From contig OX453276.1 in NCBI GenBank assembly GCA_949710005.1, positions 32,554,947-32,618,946 on the forward strand: a stretch of DNA of 64,000 bases, read 5' to 3'. Origin of the DNA: Ricordea florida. Taxonomy: Eukaryota; Cnidaria; Anthozoa; Corallimorpharia; Ricordeidae. Below are positions 37,801 to 49,000 of this stretch, piece after piece. Positions within the stretch are counted from its first letter, which is position 1, and every line of letters starts with the position of its first letter. Made by a program: the position numbers and the translations under genes. A model generated the notes under the pieces. It saw nothing but the letters and a program-made list of their open reading frames with translations. It had not been told where the DNA came from and searched no databases.

Positions 37801-40650
37801 TTGGTACTGCTAAGTGGTTAGTTTATGTTCTAAGCCATACTTAGCTTTCAGTCAAAATGTCTGGTTTTGAAAGCAAGAAGCTAAGAATTTTAAGATTCAG
37901 TACATGTATGCAATTAATATCTCCTTTTCTTTTCTTTTACATTGTCTGTTAAAGTTTGTTTTTAGCTTAGGTTATTGATATTTGGTGGGTAAAGAAATAC
38001 ATACTTACAATAAATACTTAAGGAATCAAATTAAGTTCTTGTATTAGATTGTAATCAGGACCTCCTTAAAAATCCTTTAAAAACTATCTAAGTTAACCCT
38101 TTAAGCCCTGAGAGTGACTTTATAGATTTTATTCTGGCTAATACCAAACGATTTTACTTGTCACAGGGAGACCACTTAGTTTGGGTTAAGTGGAGCCTTC
38201 CATCAAAATACCATAATAATATTAATAAAGAAAATGATGATGATAACGATGACAATGATGATAACAATGACAATGATAGTGATGGTGGTGGTGGTGGTGG
38301 TGGTGATGATGTTGTCATCATCAAAGTTGTAATAATTATTGTTGTCATTGTCACCACATATACTTTTATTCTACGCTGTAATTTAGTTCAGACCGTATTT
38401 TGTTGAACTCTTCCTTTATACCATGCAGGTAACTTGGTTGGCAGGCCAAATGTATGCACCAAATCTGCTCCTAGCTGTGAGGCATGTGGATTAAACTTCA
38501 ATTCTGAAAAACAATCTGAACAGCACATTTCCAGTCGAAAGCACTCAAGAAGGATTGCAGAACTGTCCAAGAGCTATTTACCTGTGAATACTGCTGTTAG
38601 TGGTCCAACCGAATCGAAGAGTTTATCAGATGTTTCGTTGTTGTACTGTCAGAGCTGTGACATCACTTTCAACTCCGGAAAGCAGCTTTTACAGCACATG
38701 AACAGTCCCAAACATACAAGGGCTGAACAAAGAAAGCAGCAGGGACCTACACCTGTGCCTGGTGTACAAGGAAGCCAGCAAAGAGGAGGAAGGGGTAGGG
38801 GACAAGGCAGAGGCCACAGCAGGGGAGGTATGATGTCTGATCTTTGGATTAGGATAGTTAACCAGAGTAACATTGTTAATGTTATGTCTGGTCAAAGGCA
38901 TGATATGAAACTCCTTAGTGTTTCCAAAAAATGGTCAGTGGTTTGATTTAGAGGTGAAAATGATATGATTTTATTACTGATCTATGGTTTTCCAAAGAAT
39001 GGTCACATGGTTTGATCCAGATTAAAAAGATAGAACCACACTGTATAGTAAAACAAACAGTACCACAGTACAATACTGATCAGTAGGTTTAAAGAGAATG
39101 GTCACACTGCATGGTTTGATACACAGATGAAAAAGTTAGAACCACACTGTATAGTAAAACAAACAGTACCACAGTACAATACTGATCAGTAGCTTTACAA
39201 AGAATGGTCACACTGCATGGTTTGATCCACAGATGAAAAAGTTAGAACCACACTGTATAGTAAAACAAACAGTACCACAGTACAGTATTCAGTTGTTTTG
39301 CTAAGAGTGACCCTTTCAGGTGCATGGTATCTTCAAAAGAGGATAAAAAACATTCATATTTTTACCACAGATTTCACCAAACCTGGGAACTGCATTTCGG
39401 GCAGAACAGGTTGGAAGTGAGATTTCGTTTTTGCAGTGGTGTCTCTTTTCTGCCTAGTGGGCTGAGAAGAATTATCTGTAAAACAACTGAATAAGAATTC
39501 CAATGTCAACACCACTGATGACCAAGTAAAAGGTTAGAAAAATTGATAAAAGAGTCTGTCAATATAAAGGCTGTATGTGTCAGATGGAGGTACTGCTCAC
39601 TCCTTTTATCAAAGAAAGTCAGGCTGTGATACCCTTCACTCAGTATGGTAACTGATTCTTCAAAGAAGGACTGTAAATGGACAATCAGACAATATCAAGA
39701 CTGAGTATTACTGTTCAGTAGCTTTTCAATGAATGGTTCCTCTGCATGGTTTTATACACAGATGAACAAGTTAGAGCCACACTGTGAAGTAAAATATACA
39801 ATACCACAGTACACTACTTTCCAAAGAGTTGTCACACTGCATATTTAATTAATTCAATGGATGAACAAATAACTGTAACACTGTTAACATCATCCAGAAC
39901 CACAAATTGTATAATGTAGTTAAGTACGAGGTGCATTGGCCGTCGGTGTTTGTTATTAGCATTACTGGCTAAAAGGCTGGTGTGGTACATGTATTGTGCC
40001 ATCAGGTCTTGTTTATGAGCTTTCTGTCAGCTGGGGCCATGCAGCTAGGTCAGTGCTCCAGTTGCATCTTTGATGAAAGTCCAGTGCTGTCTTTGCTGCT
40101 GGTGGTGCTTATGTGCTGTCTCGTCCCTTCTTTGTTTTTCTCCCAGTATTTCCCCTGAACTTTGGTCAGTGTGATGGGTGCTCAGGGTGGCGTGGGGGCA
40201 CATGGCTGGGTTATTGGTGCTGGCAGCCATGCCAGGTCATCCATCTTGGAGCCAGTGGCCTCTCTACCGGCCCTGGGATGTTTCCCGGGCACCCATCCCC
40301 AACATGCGAGGCAGTAATTAACTGGGTAAAACAAATCCCCTACTTTGTTCATTAGTCACATGGCAAGCTTATATGATTTACACTTATCAGACTTGTATCA
40401 CTATTAAAGTTAGATTGTTTTTCTTGCAGCTTTTAGAGGCAGACCTTACATGGCTGGGGTAGCTTCTCGAGGAATTCCTGGAAAATCACATTTACAACAT
40501 CCACCTCTTTTTTCAAGTTTTGTCAAAGCAGGAACAAGCAACTTCCAAGTGCCTGCTGGTCCAACATACCCATCATCATTGCATCCTACTTCTGGGCACT
40601 CACAACAGTTGTATGGACTCAGTACTCCCTTGTATCAGCCATTTGCATAA
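34826..40650 (+). CDS. four-finger U1/JAZ-type C2H2 zinc-finger protein
   Basis: Exons 34826-35131, 37000-37417, 38429-38827, 40430-40650 join in phase to give 447 residues. Four fingers of the U1/JAZ type each follow C-x2-C-x12-H-x5-H: FCELCHIQLNSSYQAEQHKS, LVCLVCQKIFNSKIQAEQHF, CEACGLNFNSEKQSEQHISS and YCQSCDITFNSGKQLLQHMN. After the last finger comes an RG-rich stretch (RGGRGRGQGRGHSRGG), then a Pro/Ser/Gln-rich tail. The layout resembles the ZNF346/ZNF385 group, which binds double-stranded or structured RNA in the nucleus. No one-to-one orthologue is claimed. The ATG is 84 bp after the target duplication of the 18-kb element, so the original upstream promoter has been displaced. The third intron contains satellite A and a copied IRF exon. 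Confidence 0.8.
35168..35385. mobile_element. ~218-bp TIR element, GCCGGACA-type ends (copy 2)
   Basis: AGCCGGACAGAATTTTCAAA followed by TGTCCGGCAGT on the left, and ACTGCCGGACATCGAG with TCCGACTGCCGGACAG on the right, inverted to each other. Same family as 17930-18213. It lies in intron 1 of the zinc-finger gene, just after its first donor. Confidence 0.7.
35588..35890. repeat. two adjoining foldback repeats
   Basis: CATCTCCGGTGTAATATAAT (35591) is inverted at about 35693-35714 (TTATATTACACCGGAGATG). A second pair, CAGAATACCCATCCACTTAA near 35772, is inverted near 35865-35884. Both are in intron 1 of the zinc-finger gene and non-coding. Confidence 0.65.
36774..36930. mobile_element. ~157-bp MITE
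   Basis: CCTTTGGTATGATCCAGATT, then GATCTGAGATCTCA, is inverted as TGATCTCAGATCATAAATCC..GTACCAAAG at the right end. It lies 70 bp before exon 2 of the zinc-finger gene. Confidence 0.65.
37503..37815. mobile_element. nested TIR element, GATAAGGGGACAGAA ends
   Basis: GATAAGGGGACAGAATCTAT at 37565 is inverted at 37741-37765. An outer inverted pair (GGTACTGCCAAGAGAAAATG against TTTTCTCTTGGTACTGC) surrounds it, suggesting a longer TIR element of about 310 bp. Intron 2 of the zinc-finger gene. Confidence 0.65.
38235..38320 (+). repeat. GAT/GGT microsatellite
   Basis: Imperfect (GATAAC/GATGAT)n passing into (GGT)7 and GATGAT. Open frames giving poly-Asp or poly-Ser here are compositional. It lies in intron 2 of the zinc-finger gene, 110 bp before exon 3. 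Confidence 0.85.
38960..39850 (-). repeat. satellite family A, block 4, with embedded IRF segment
   Basis: Inverted relative to the IRF locus. Three satellite units (38985-39300), then about 400 bp homologous to the IRF intron-exon-intron region 7140-7560, then one more degenerate unit. The order is the mirror of 6.9-7.9 kb. It lies in intron 3 of the zinc-finger gene. Confidence 0.85.
39381..39475 (-). pseudogene. decayed copy of IRF exon 3
   Basis: The - strand sequence starting ATAATTCTTCTCAGCCCACT matches IRF exon 7366-7466 over about 95 bp, with an intact preceding acceptor (TTTTACAG). The 3' end has lost about seven bases and the donor. Most substitutions would change amino acids (I to K, L to T, Y to H), as expected for an unconstrained copy. 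Confidence 0.85.
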
Positions 40651-43600
40651 AAGAACCTCTGTCCATTGGTGAACTTGTCCTCAAGGTTTCAGGCTATTTT
40701 ATTGTATATCATCATCTTAAAAACATTCGATTTGATGTCATGTGTTACATTGAAAACAGTATGTGAAGAGGGAGGTAAAAATAAATTATTGGTACAGATG
40801 TCATTTCAAATGTATTTTTTACTCTTGACCGTGAGGATGTCTTTAATATAAAACAGATCTTATTTACTTTCTTAGCAATACCATGTGTTCTTCTTACTTT
40901 TTCTAAAGATGTTGTTTTATTTCGTCCATGTGGCCTGAAAATGTGTAGGAATAAACCTTTATGTTGATACCTACATTTACTGTGCTGCAGTAGATATAAT
41001 GCACGTATTTATATGGGTAAAGTTAAGTAATTGAAACTTTATCAACTGCTGTTTAACACTGTATGAACCTTTTGTCACCGTTGTATCAAGCTATTAAATG
41101 TTGTGTTTAACTTTGCAACTGGTTTATGACACTTAGGGGAGCAGGGTTGGCGCAGTGGTGAGAGCGCTCGCCTTCCACCAATGTGGCCCGGGTTCGATTC
41201 CCGGCCCCGGCGTCATATGTGGGCTGAGTTTGTTGGTTCTCTACTCTGCTCTGAGAGGTTTTTCTCCGGGTACTCCGGTTTTCCCCTCTCCACAAAAACC
41301 AACATTTGATTTGATTTAATTTAATTTATTTCATTTGTGCTTTACAGTGTCCCCAATTAGTACAGCAGTGCTAAATACACTTGACACTCAAATAAAGTTC
41401 ATTATTATTATTATTATTGCCTGAAAGGACCACACATGTGGCTGGCCTCCCGTGTATCACTCGACTACTCACGGGAAGAGTTGCGGTAACCTAAACGTTG
41501 TCATTCACAAGAATAACTGCTGGACGACTTGTCTTTACACTTTCTTTAATGATCTTGAGATAACAATCTGTAGGGTGCGTACACAAAATATGACTACGAG
41601 TAGAATAGGCCAGAAATAACGAAGAAAATGGCACCTTAGGGTTTCACTGAAAAGTTCTTACCGTTTAGGCCTTAAAACGTTGGTCCTGAAGATCCGATGG
41701 GCATTGATTACATGGATACAAACTCAAAAAACTACTTGACATAAAACGAACTGTAAAAAAAGGCAAACAACATGGCCGCATGCAAATCTGGCGTGGCTGC
41801 TTATGCGGTATCCACCGCTGACCAACTTTTCTGCATAAAGCTGCAGTAACAACACAAATCTCACTTTCCTTGAATATTTCTGGGCAATCAGTACAATGAA
41901 AAATATTATTTATTAGAGATTAAACTCAGTTTACTAATCCATAATTGCTACTAGTTATATGGGTAAAGTTCAGTAACCCATACATACTTACTTGCATAGA
42001 GGATAATGGAACACTTAAGTTGGAGACAATCTTTATTCCAAAATTTCATCAAATAAATCTCTAACTGAAGTCTAGCACTGACAGGAAATTTATAATTGCA
42101 CATCACTGTAAATAGTTTCAATATTCTGTGCCAAGAGAGTTCAAGGCTATTTTCAGAAAAAAAATTCAAAACAGCTCCTTTCTGGAGTAAAATCTACGTA
42201 TTACAAAAATTCAAAGTAACCTAAGGGATGTCATTTAGTGCTCAATCTGTAATAATTACAGTACAGTACCAAGAATAGTTTGTTTATCAAACGGTTGAAT
42301 TGTTTTCTTAACACCTCATGTGACTCTTATAACAACAACTACTGGAAAGAATATTTCTCTCTGAGCTTATTTCTTCCAGATCTACTTATATTTATTGATA
42401 TCATACAAAATAAAATTAAGAGGAATTTCCCATCTTCAATTAACTAACTCCTGCATTCTAATTAATTTATTTTGTTGCGCAGACAGTTTTGTCCATTACT
42501 GGATACAGATAACCAATTTCCTGAAATTAATTCCACTAATTAATCTACCATATATTTTTCTCAGTTCTGTAACTTTCTGGGCTTGATCAAAATACTTTTT
42601 TTCTAATCAAAATGTCATTTCTTGTTCTTTCTTCTTTCCTTTACTTTTCAAAAGTTAATAATATTATTATAGTCTGTAATATTACAAAAAAACCTTGAAG
42701 GAACCTTAAAAAAACATTACACTGAAATGAAAAATGAATACCAAAACTACACTGTACTCATGCAACCAAAGCTATCTTTAACACAATAAATACTTGAAAG
42801 CAAACATGTTAGGCACTACTTTCTGACAGAAAAACCCAACAGATAAGCTGGGAGCAGAATAATTAATATTGCAGTGAAATACTGGTAAAGGAATTATATC
42901 TATAAAAAAGAATTTTGGCAATAACTGACCACACTCGGGTGTGGAGAAAATTGTTGCCCAGACCTTTGACACCCATCCAACTCATTTCTTTTCCCCCTTT
43001 CAACAGAATGAAATGCCTCAAAATATATAGCATTCTACCAACTGGTAGATTTTAGACATCAGGACAACTATTTTGCCCAACTGCTTCATAAAAATGAATG
43101 CTTAATTGTAACATTGGATTTACAAACTCCTGAAATTATGAAAATGAGACTTCAGTATTTGAATCTCCTCAAGACAAAATATTGTTTGCCAACATCCTTG
43201 CCAACTCTAACAATAATCTACACAAGGAGCATTACAAACCAAGTTCAATCACAAATCCATAAATGTATATCTGCTTAAAAACTCTATCCTTTGATTTTCC
43301 ACCTGCGTTTACCCAGTTTTTCACACAGGCTCTTCTTGATCACATAAAACTGACTTTTCAACAACTCAGCAGAAATCTTAACTGCAAATTCTGAATTAAA
43401 CAGGCTGGAAAAAATTATATTGCAGTTGAATATATAGTAATGGTCACATGAACGAGATGTTTTTTATACCAAAATTAAAGGTATTGCTTGGGAAAACCCT
43501 AGTCAACTGAAAGATTGTGCCTATGATGAAGATCGTAAGGTACTAATATTATTGTCCTTAAACAAGGCAAGATTCCACCAAACGTGCAATGCTATGAAAG

Positions 43601-43873
43601 TACTTGAAGACTCCACTGCATTCCACTACCACACTGTTATAAACCAGGCTGTAAAACCTTGTGGCAAACAGATGTTAAAAGTGAAACCTTTAATCCAATC
43701 TACATGTAGCCAAAGGTTGGAGGTCAGAGCTAATAGAGCCACCATGTCACAGGACAGGTAATGTACGTCAGATGACCGATGGCGAAATCGGGGATGAAGA
43801 GAGCCACCTTAAGCTTTACCATCACCAGTGGAATTTGCACCATCCATTAACACCCATGGTAAGGCAATACGGC
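40651..43873. other. 3' flank of zinc-finger gene, SINE, and 3' side of CREBL2-like gene
   Basis: AATAAA-type words near 40780 and 40951 probably end the zinc-finger transcript. A SINE follows. The region from about 41.9 to 43.87 kb is AT-rich without a recognisable gene. It is probably 3' UTR or downstream flank of the - strand bZIP gene. Confidence 0.4.
41143..41421 (+). mobile_element. tRNA-derived SINE with (ATT)n tail
   Basis: The tRNA-like head GGTTGGCGCAGTGGTGAGAG (A box), then CGGGTTCGATTCCCGGCCCC (B box/T arm). A short body with TTTTTCTCCGGGTACTCCGG follows, then AATTTAATTT-type repeats and a terminal (ATT)n at about 41400-41420. Both promoter boxes look intact. Confidence 0.85.
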
Positions 43874-45287
43874 TTAATTTCCAGATTGGTCATGATCATC
43901 AATAAACTGTAACAGCTCTGTAGGATAAGTCCCCTTATCAACAGCTTTGCACCACTGACGATACTATTGAGGCAAACAACAGACTTGATAGTAATTAAGC
44001 CTTACTTATAACTACAATGTTGACTCAACAAACTGTATTTCCTGGATCTTAATTGTGAATACCCGTAATTATTTTCCAGTGACAATAATTTCCCCATAAA
44101 ATACTTTCAACAGTGTATCAATAAGAGTCACTTATTGCATCATAATATACATAATTATTGAATGATCCTGAGTTGTGCTATATTTGGAGGTAAACTGACG
44201 AACAGTCAGACATAAACATATATTATGTAAGTAAAAAATTTGACAGGGAGAGAGCTACAATCCAGGCCAAAAAACAGCATTGTATTGCAAGTGTACATTC
44301 TACATATCTATAGCCAGTCTCCATAACATTATTCAAGCTCTCACTGCCATTTGTAAAAAGCTCCCTCTCCCCCCAGCAATGTTGATAGCAACTGGAATCT
44401 TTCGGACTGTACACATTATACACAACAGCATAACAACATTGCTTGGAGGAAGGGAAGTAAAGAAAGAGTTTCTTATGAATGTATAGCTTGCAAAGCAGGC
44501 GTTCCAAGAACTGCGGCGAGAGGCGTTACATAATGTAAGATCAAAAGGTTGTAAGCACTCGTGAAGATCACCCTTCGTTCTGGCTTTTCCTACAAAGAGA
44601 CTGAATAGCTTTGTAGAGACATATGCTCTGAATTAGTATCCAGCTGGGAAGGGGAAGGATATTTCTTCATCATTGCTATTAGAGGAAAAACAACACATTG
44701 AGGCAAATTTCACCTCGATTCGAATGCTACTCATTGTGATCGAGTTAATTCCATTACTCTTAAATCCAGGGGGTAAAACAGCAAAGAGAAAAAGATTTTC
44801 TTTTTACCATTTCCAGCTCTTCCCGCAGCTTGTAAACATATCTCTCTTTATCGGCTATCATGTCCTCCAAACATTTGTACCGTAACTTTTTCCTTGCTCG
44901 GCACTCTCTCGCCGATTGCCTGCTTCGCTCAAGTTTTGCTTCAAGATCGATTTTCGAGGGCCTTCGACCCCTTTTCCTTCCAGATTGTCTCTTTGTAGAG
45001 TAAGCACTAGTAGAATCTGACAAAGGAGAATCGGCAGAAGAGTTGCTTTCAACAGAAGAAATACTATCATGCTTCGTTCGACGGACTCCGGTCCACGACT
45101 TCATTGCACTTTGCTCTTCTTTACTGTTGAATTCGTCGAGTATTTCCTCTTCGTAAGATTTCTCCTTTTCAAACTTTGAAGGGGAAAAAGCCATGCAAGG
45201 CTTTGAGTCAGCAGGAAATACGACAAAATTCTTCAAATCCTTTCTAGAATTCTCTCCTCCCTTGCGGTCGTACGTGGTAAGATTCAC
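43874..45287 (-). CDS. CREBL2: CREBL2-type bZIP transcription factor
   Basis: Two exons, 45287-44808 and 43963-43874, join in phase (ELEM|YRQWC) to give 189 residues. Residues about 112-160 hold the basic region (KLERSRQSARECRARKKLRY) and the start of a leucine zipper. The last exon supplies YRQWCKAVDKGTYPTELLQF. This closely matches CREBL2 of vertebrates and REPTOR-BP of flies, small bZIP partners acting in the nucleus in metabolic/TOR-responsive transcription. The N-terminal ~110 residues (MNLTTYDRKGG.., Ser-rich, and RKRGRRPSKIDLEAK just before the basic region) extend well beyond the ~120-residue vertebrate protein. Internal Met codons could be alternative starts. The gene diverges from CAMSAP. 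Confidence 0.85.
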
Positions 45288-46023
45288 TTCCCTCTATCAA
45301 AACATTGTGATGTAATGTTTCCCTCGTATGATTGACAGTAAATAAGCTTGAACTCAGTACGCGGTTGGACAGAATTTTGATAACGTTGGCAACAGGCGCC
45401 AAAACAAAAACTTATACAACCAATCAGATTGCTCGATAAAAGGGTATTGTCCAATCTGTGACCCTTTTTGGCGCGAAACAAGACCTGTGACAATCACATG
45501 ACAATGACACTGCAAATGCAAGACGTCCTTCCTCCTAATATGGTTAGGCCCAAAAGGGAACTTGGAAAATAGCTCTTCACCATATATAGTAAAAAGGTGG
45601 GCTCTTTTGTGACTCAAAGAGAGGGTCTAAAAAGGGGACAAAACTATTTTCAGAGGTGAAGTGGTAACGAGAGGTTTTGCGCAGGCGTGGAGGCTAATTT
45701 GAATGGTTCGATTCTTGTGAATTGAAAGCAGAAGTTAACAAAAACAAATGATTTGAAAGCATTTTTGCGCCCATTTCCTACTGCACTGTTGTTTGCACGG
45801 AATCTAAGTGGCGTGTAATGCATTGCTACCGAGATGGAATTTCAAATTGTTGCAAGAGAGGTGAATAACTGAGAATTTTCGTTGACTTTTTGGTGATAGA
45901 TTTGACATCTGTCCAATCGCCGAAACGCGTTAGTTTAGCCATGAGGCAGGTTCGTAAAGCATTGGAGATACAATACTGGTCATCTCCATTTTACTAAAGC
46001 TGTGAGAAGTCAAATTATCACTG
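45288..46023. promoter_or_regulatory. divergent promoter region, CREBL2-like / CAMSAP
   Basis: 736 bp separate the two divergent start codons. It contains ACCAATCAGATTG (CCAAT word, about 45419) and a reverse CCAAT-type GTCCAATCGCC (45912). There is no TATA box at an obvious position for either gene. The open frames here have no domain. Assignment as a shared promoter rests on geometry only. Confidence 0.45.
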
Positions 46024-49000
46024 ATGGATGACTTAAATGTGGAAAATGTCGCCTACAACGTAATCCCAGTAACCGAATATGATCCTTTCGAGGTAAGTCT
46101 TATAGTGAAGTTTGTGAAGTTCATCACGCACTTGCCATCTGTCAAATAATTTATTATGCATGAGGGATTTTACTCAAAAACCACGGCGCATTCTCTTGTA
46201 ATTAAGTCATTCAATCCAAATTTGTTTTTTTATGCGATTTAATCTGTTTAAAGCATGTGCTTTTCTCAATACACAACTGTGTACTTGACGTGACGATTGT
46301 ACATTACACGCTATTTAATTCAACATACAGTAGAGCTACCAGCTCTAAACAAATTGTGTAGAACTTTGTATGTAGCTCTTTTAAAAATCAAACGAATTAT
46401 TGGTTACGTTGGCTCTTATTCAAAACATACTATATATTGAAGAGCAATGATATTTCTAATATTGTTTTTCAGATTTATAAAATAACTCGAGTACTATGCG
46501 TGCACTGATTGGTCGCAAACGTATGGGTTATTGTGCCAGTGAACCCATAGAAAAGAGAAACATTTTCTGTTTTTATTTAAAGTTTATAAAAGCAATAAAC
46601 CACAATTTATATGGGTTTACCAGTGTAGGAGAACACGAGAAGAGCTTGCAAATCACAAGCCACATAGAAACTACGGTTTATTGCTAAATTGTTAAAACAT
46701 TTTTTCCTGTGACCTAGGCCAAGTTTGCAGCATCATTATATTGGCTGGTGTTCCGTGCAACTGAGGATGGCACTTTTGAGGATATTCCATCCCAAGTGAC
46801 GAGCCCTGTTCAACGAGATTCTGAGGTATTAGAACGATAATGCTGTTCCATATACTTCTCTAAAGTGATTAATTTATTCAGCATTTACATGTTGTAGCTC
46901 TTTTGCTTTCAGGGCTAGGGTACTTTTTCTGTTCACAAGAAACTGGGATTATCATATAAGTTGATAAAGTAAGTTATACCACCGTAAAGGACAAAAAGGA
47001 GGACGCTGATGTTACAAGTGTTTGCCCTTCATCAGAGCATTAGCACAACGTCCTTTCCTCTGATGAAGGGCTAATGCTCGAAAGTTTAACACCTGCCTCT
47101 ATTTACCTTATGTTGTTATAACTTACTTTATCAACTTGTTTGATTATCCCAAATTCTTGTGTTTCAAATCCCCACTGACATAGATTCCAAGTCTCCAGCT
47201 TTCGGCTGGAGACTCCAGCTTTCAGACTCAATCTCCAGCTCTCCAGCCGAGCAAGCGAAATCTCCAGCTAAGCTTGGGTTAACAAATTTTGTAAAACATG
47301 TATCACATAAATTATTGTTCCACAAACGTAAAACTGTTCATGTTCTGAGAAATTGTGAAATCGACGAGAAATTGGCGGCAAATTGACGAGAAATCAAGAA
47401 ATTCTAGACCCCAGAGCCCTTTTCTTCTCACTGCTCGTGTTTGTTTTCCCGAAATGACCTGGGTTTGACTTGTTTTTGCGCATGTCTTAGTCTAGCGTGA
47501 CAAGTGACGCTCTCTCTCTCCAAGCGTTCGCCATCTTTGTTCTGTCTTCTGATCTGTCAAATATGTCACTGTCAGAACTTTCTAGTAGTAAAGAGTGTAT
47601 ATTTGCTGCTTCTGCTGGACCTTCGGCATCCAAGAAATCAAAGAAGGAAAAGAAAAAGAAGTACAAATGCACTCCATTAAATCTCCAGCAAGCCTCTCCC
47701 TACAACTTGGAATCTATGCACTGATGCAGCACCAGTTTCTTTAGAAACTACTGTGCCCCCACAATACTCATTATTTGTTTTGGTGTGATCTAATGTTATT
47801 TTGATTAATTATTAACACCAAACATTGTAAAACTGTCTACTGCCCTGGTGGAACAAGTCATGCTTAATATCAGTATCTCAAATTTGAAGTTTTTGTATAG
47901 AAACTTCCTAACAGTATCTAGGTATAATTCTCTCAAAGTTTTGGTATTTCACCAAACTAAGTCAATTCCTTCTCTGTGAGCTGTGCTACTTCAAGGACAG
48001 AGTAGTTGAGATTGTGTTTCCAGTAAAAGTATATTTTTTCAAGGTCACATGTGCATTATAGTTTCTGAATGTTGAATTTTTATTAGTTTAAAATTACATG
48101 ATAATGCTTAGTTTCTATAAGTAACTGATGATGAACTAAGTATGTGTCATTTCTTCATTGTTAATTATTTCTTCTTAGAAGCGCATCACAGTTCGCCCAG
48201 AAGTAACAGAGTTCCTTACAAATGGTGAAATATACTGTAAAGTGTTTAACAGCATCTTCCATGCAGAGGATCCAGTGGTTGGACAGTGGGCCATTCTTCA
48301 CGGTCTGTCGCGACATGGGTTCTATGTTGTTGAAGAAGGAGATTTGGCGGTCACTGACTCTGCACTGCAGCAAAAGAGACCTTTTAGAAAGGTAAAATAC
48401 ACTGCAGCACTCTTTGGAGAGTTTTCTCTTGATTTGTGTCAGTGGTTTAGAGAGCTATAAAAAATAGTACAAAAAATACACTCCATTTAAGTTGTAATAG
48501 ACCTACAATAATCCATGTATAATATCTACTTCAAATGCATATGTTGTAGTTCAGTTTTATCCTTGGTTCAAATTTTATTTCCCTGTTTCAAACTCATTAT
48601 CATACATTATTACCATACCAGAAAACAAAGGAAAATAAAATTTGAACCAGGTAAAAAATTGAACTACAACACATACATGTACATTTATGTTATTCATGGA
48701 TGATCAGTTGTACATGTACAAGCCATGTTTGGATTTCTAACTCTGATGAAGTTGGATATTGGCCACCAAAAATTTGTTTTACAATGATAGGTTTATAAGT
48801 AACACTAGAAAGAAGCTAAAAAATAAGTTTATACTTTTTAGCAGTTACATTCAATACAGGGTTTTTCAGTGCTTTAAGATAGAGAGAAAGTTGAAATTGC
48901 TTAGTCTACTGCATGTAGTTACAATGGTCAATAATCAATATTAATATTTGGTATTTAACCAAAATAAATATTATTTATTCATTGCCTTCAAATCACCACA

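Noticed and set aside
38154-38406. ORFs with poly-Asp/poly-Gly and poly-Ser/poly-Thr
   Set aside because: They are readings of the GAT/GGT microsatellite in an intron.
47060-47083. Functional hammerhead ribozyme
   Set aside because: CTGATGA and GAAA are present, but there is an extra A before the GGGC/GCTC stem and the closing pair is wrong for a standard core. The copy at 57601 lacks CTGATGA altogether. Kept only as a hairpin motif.
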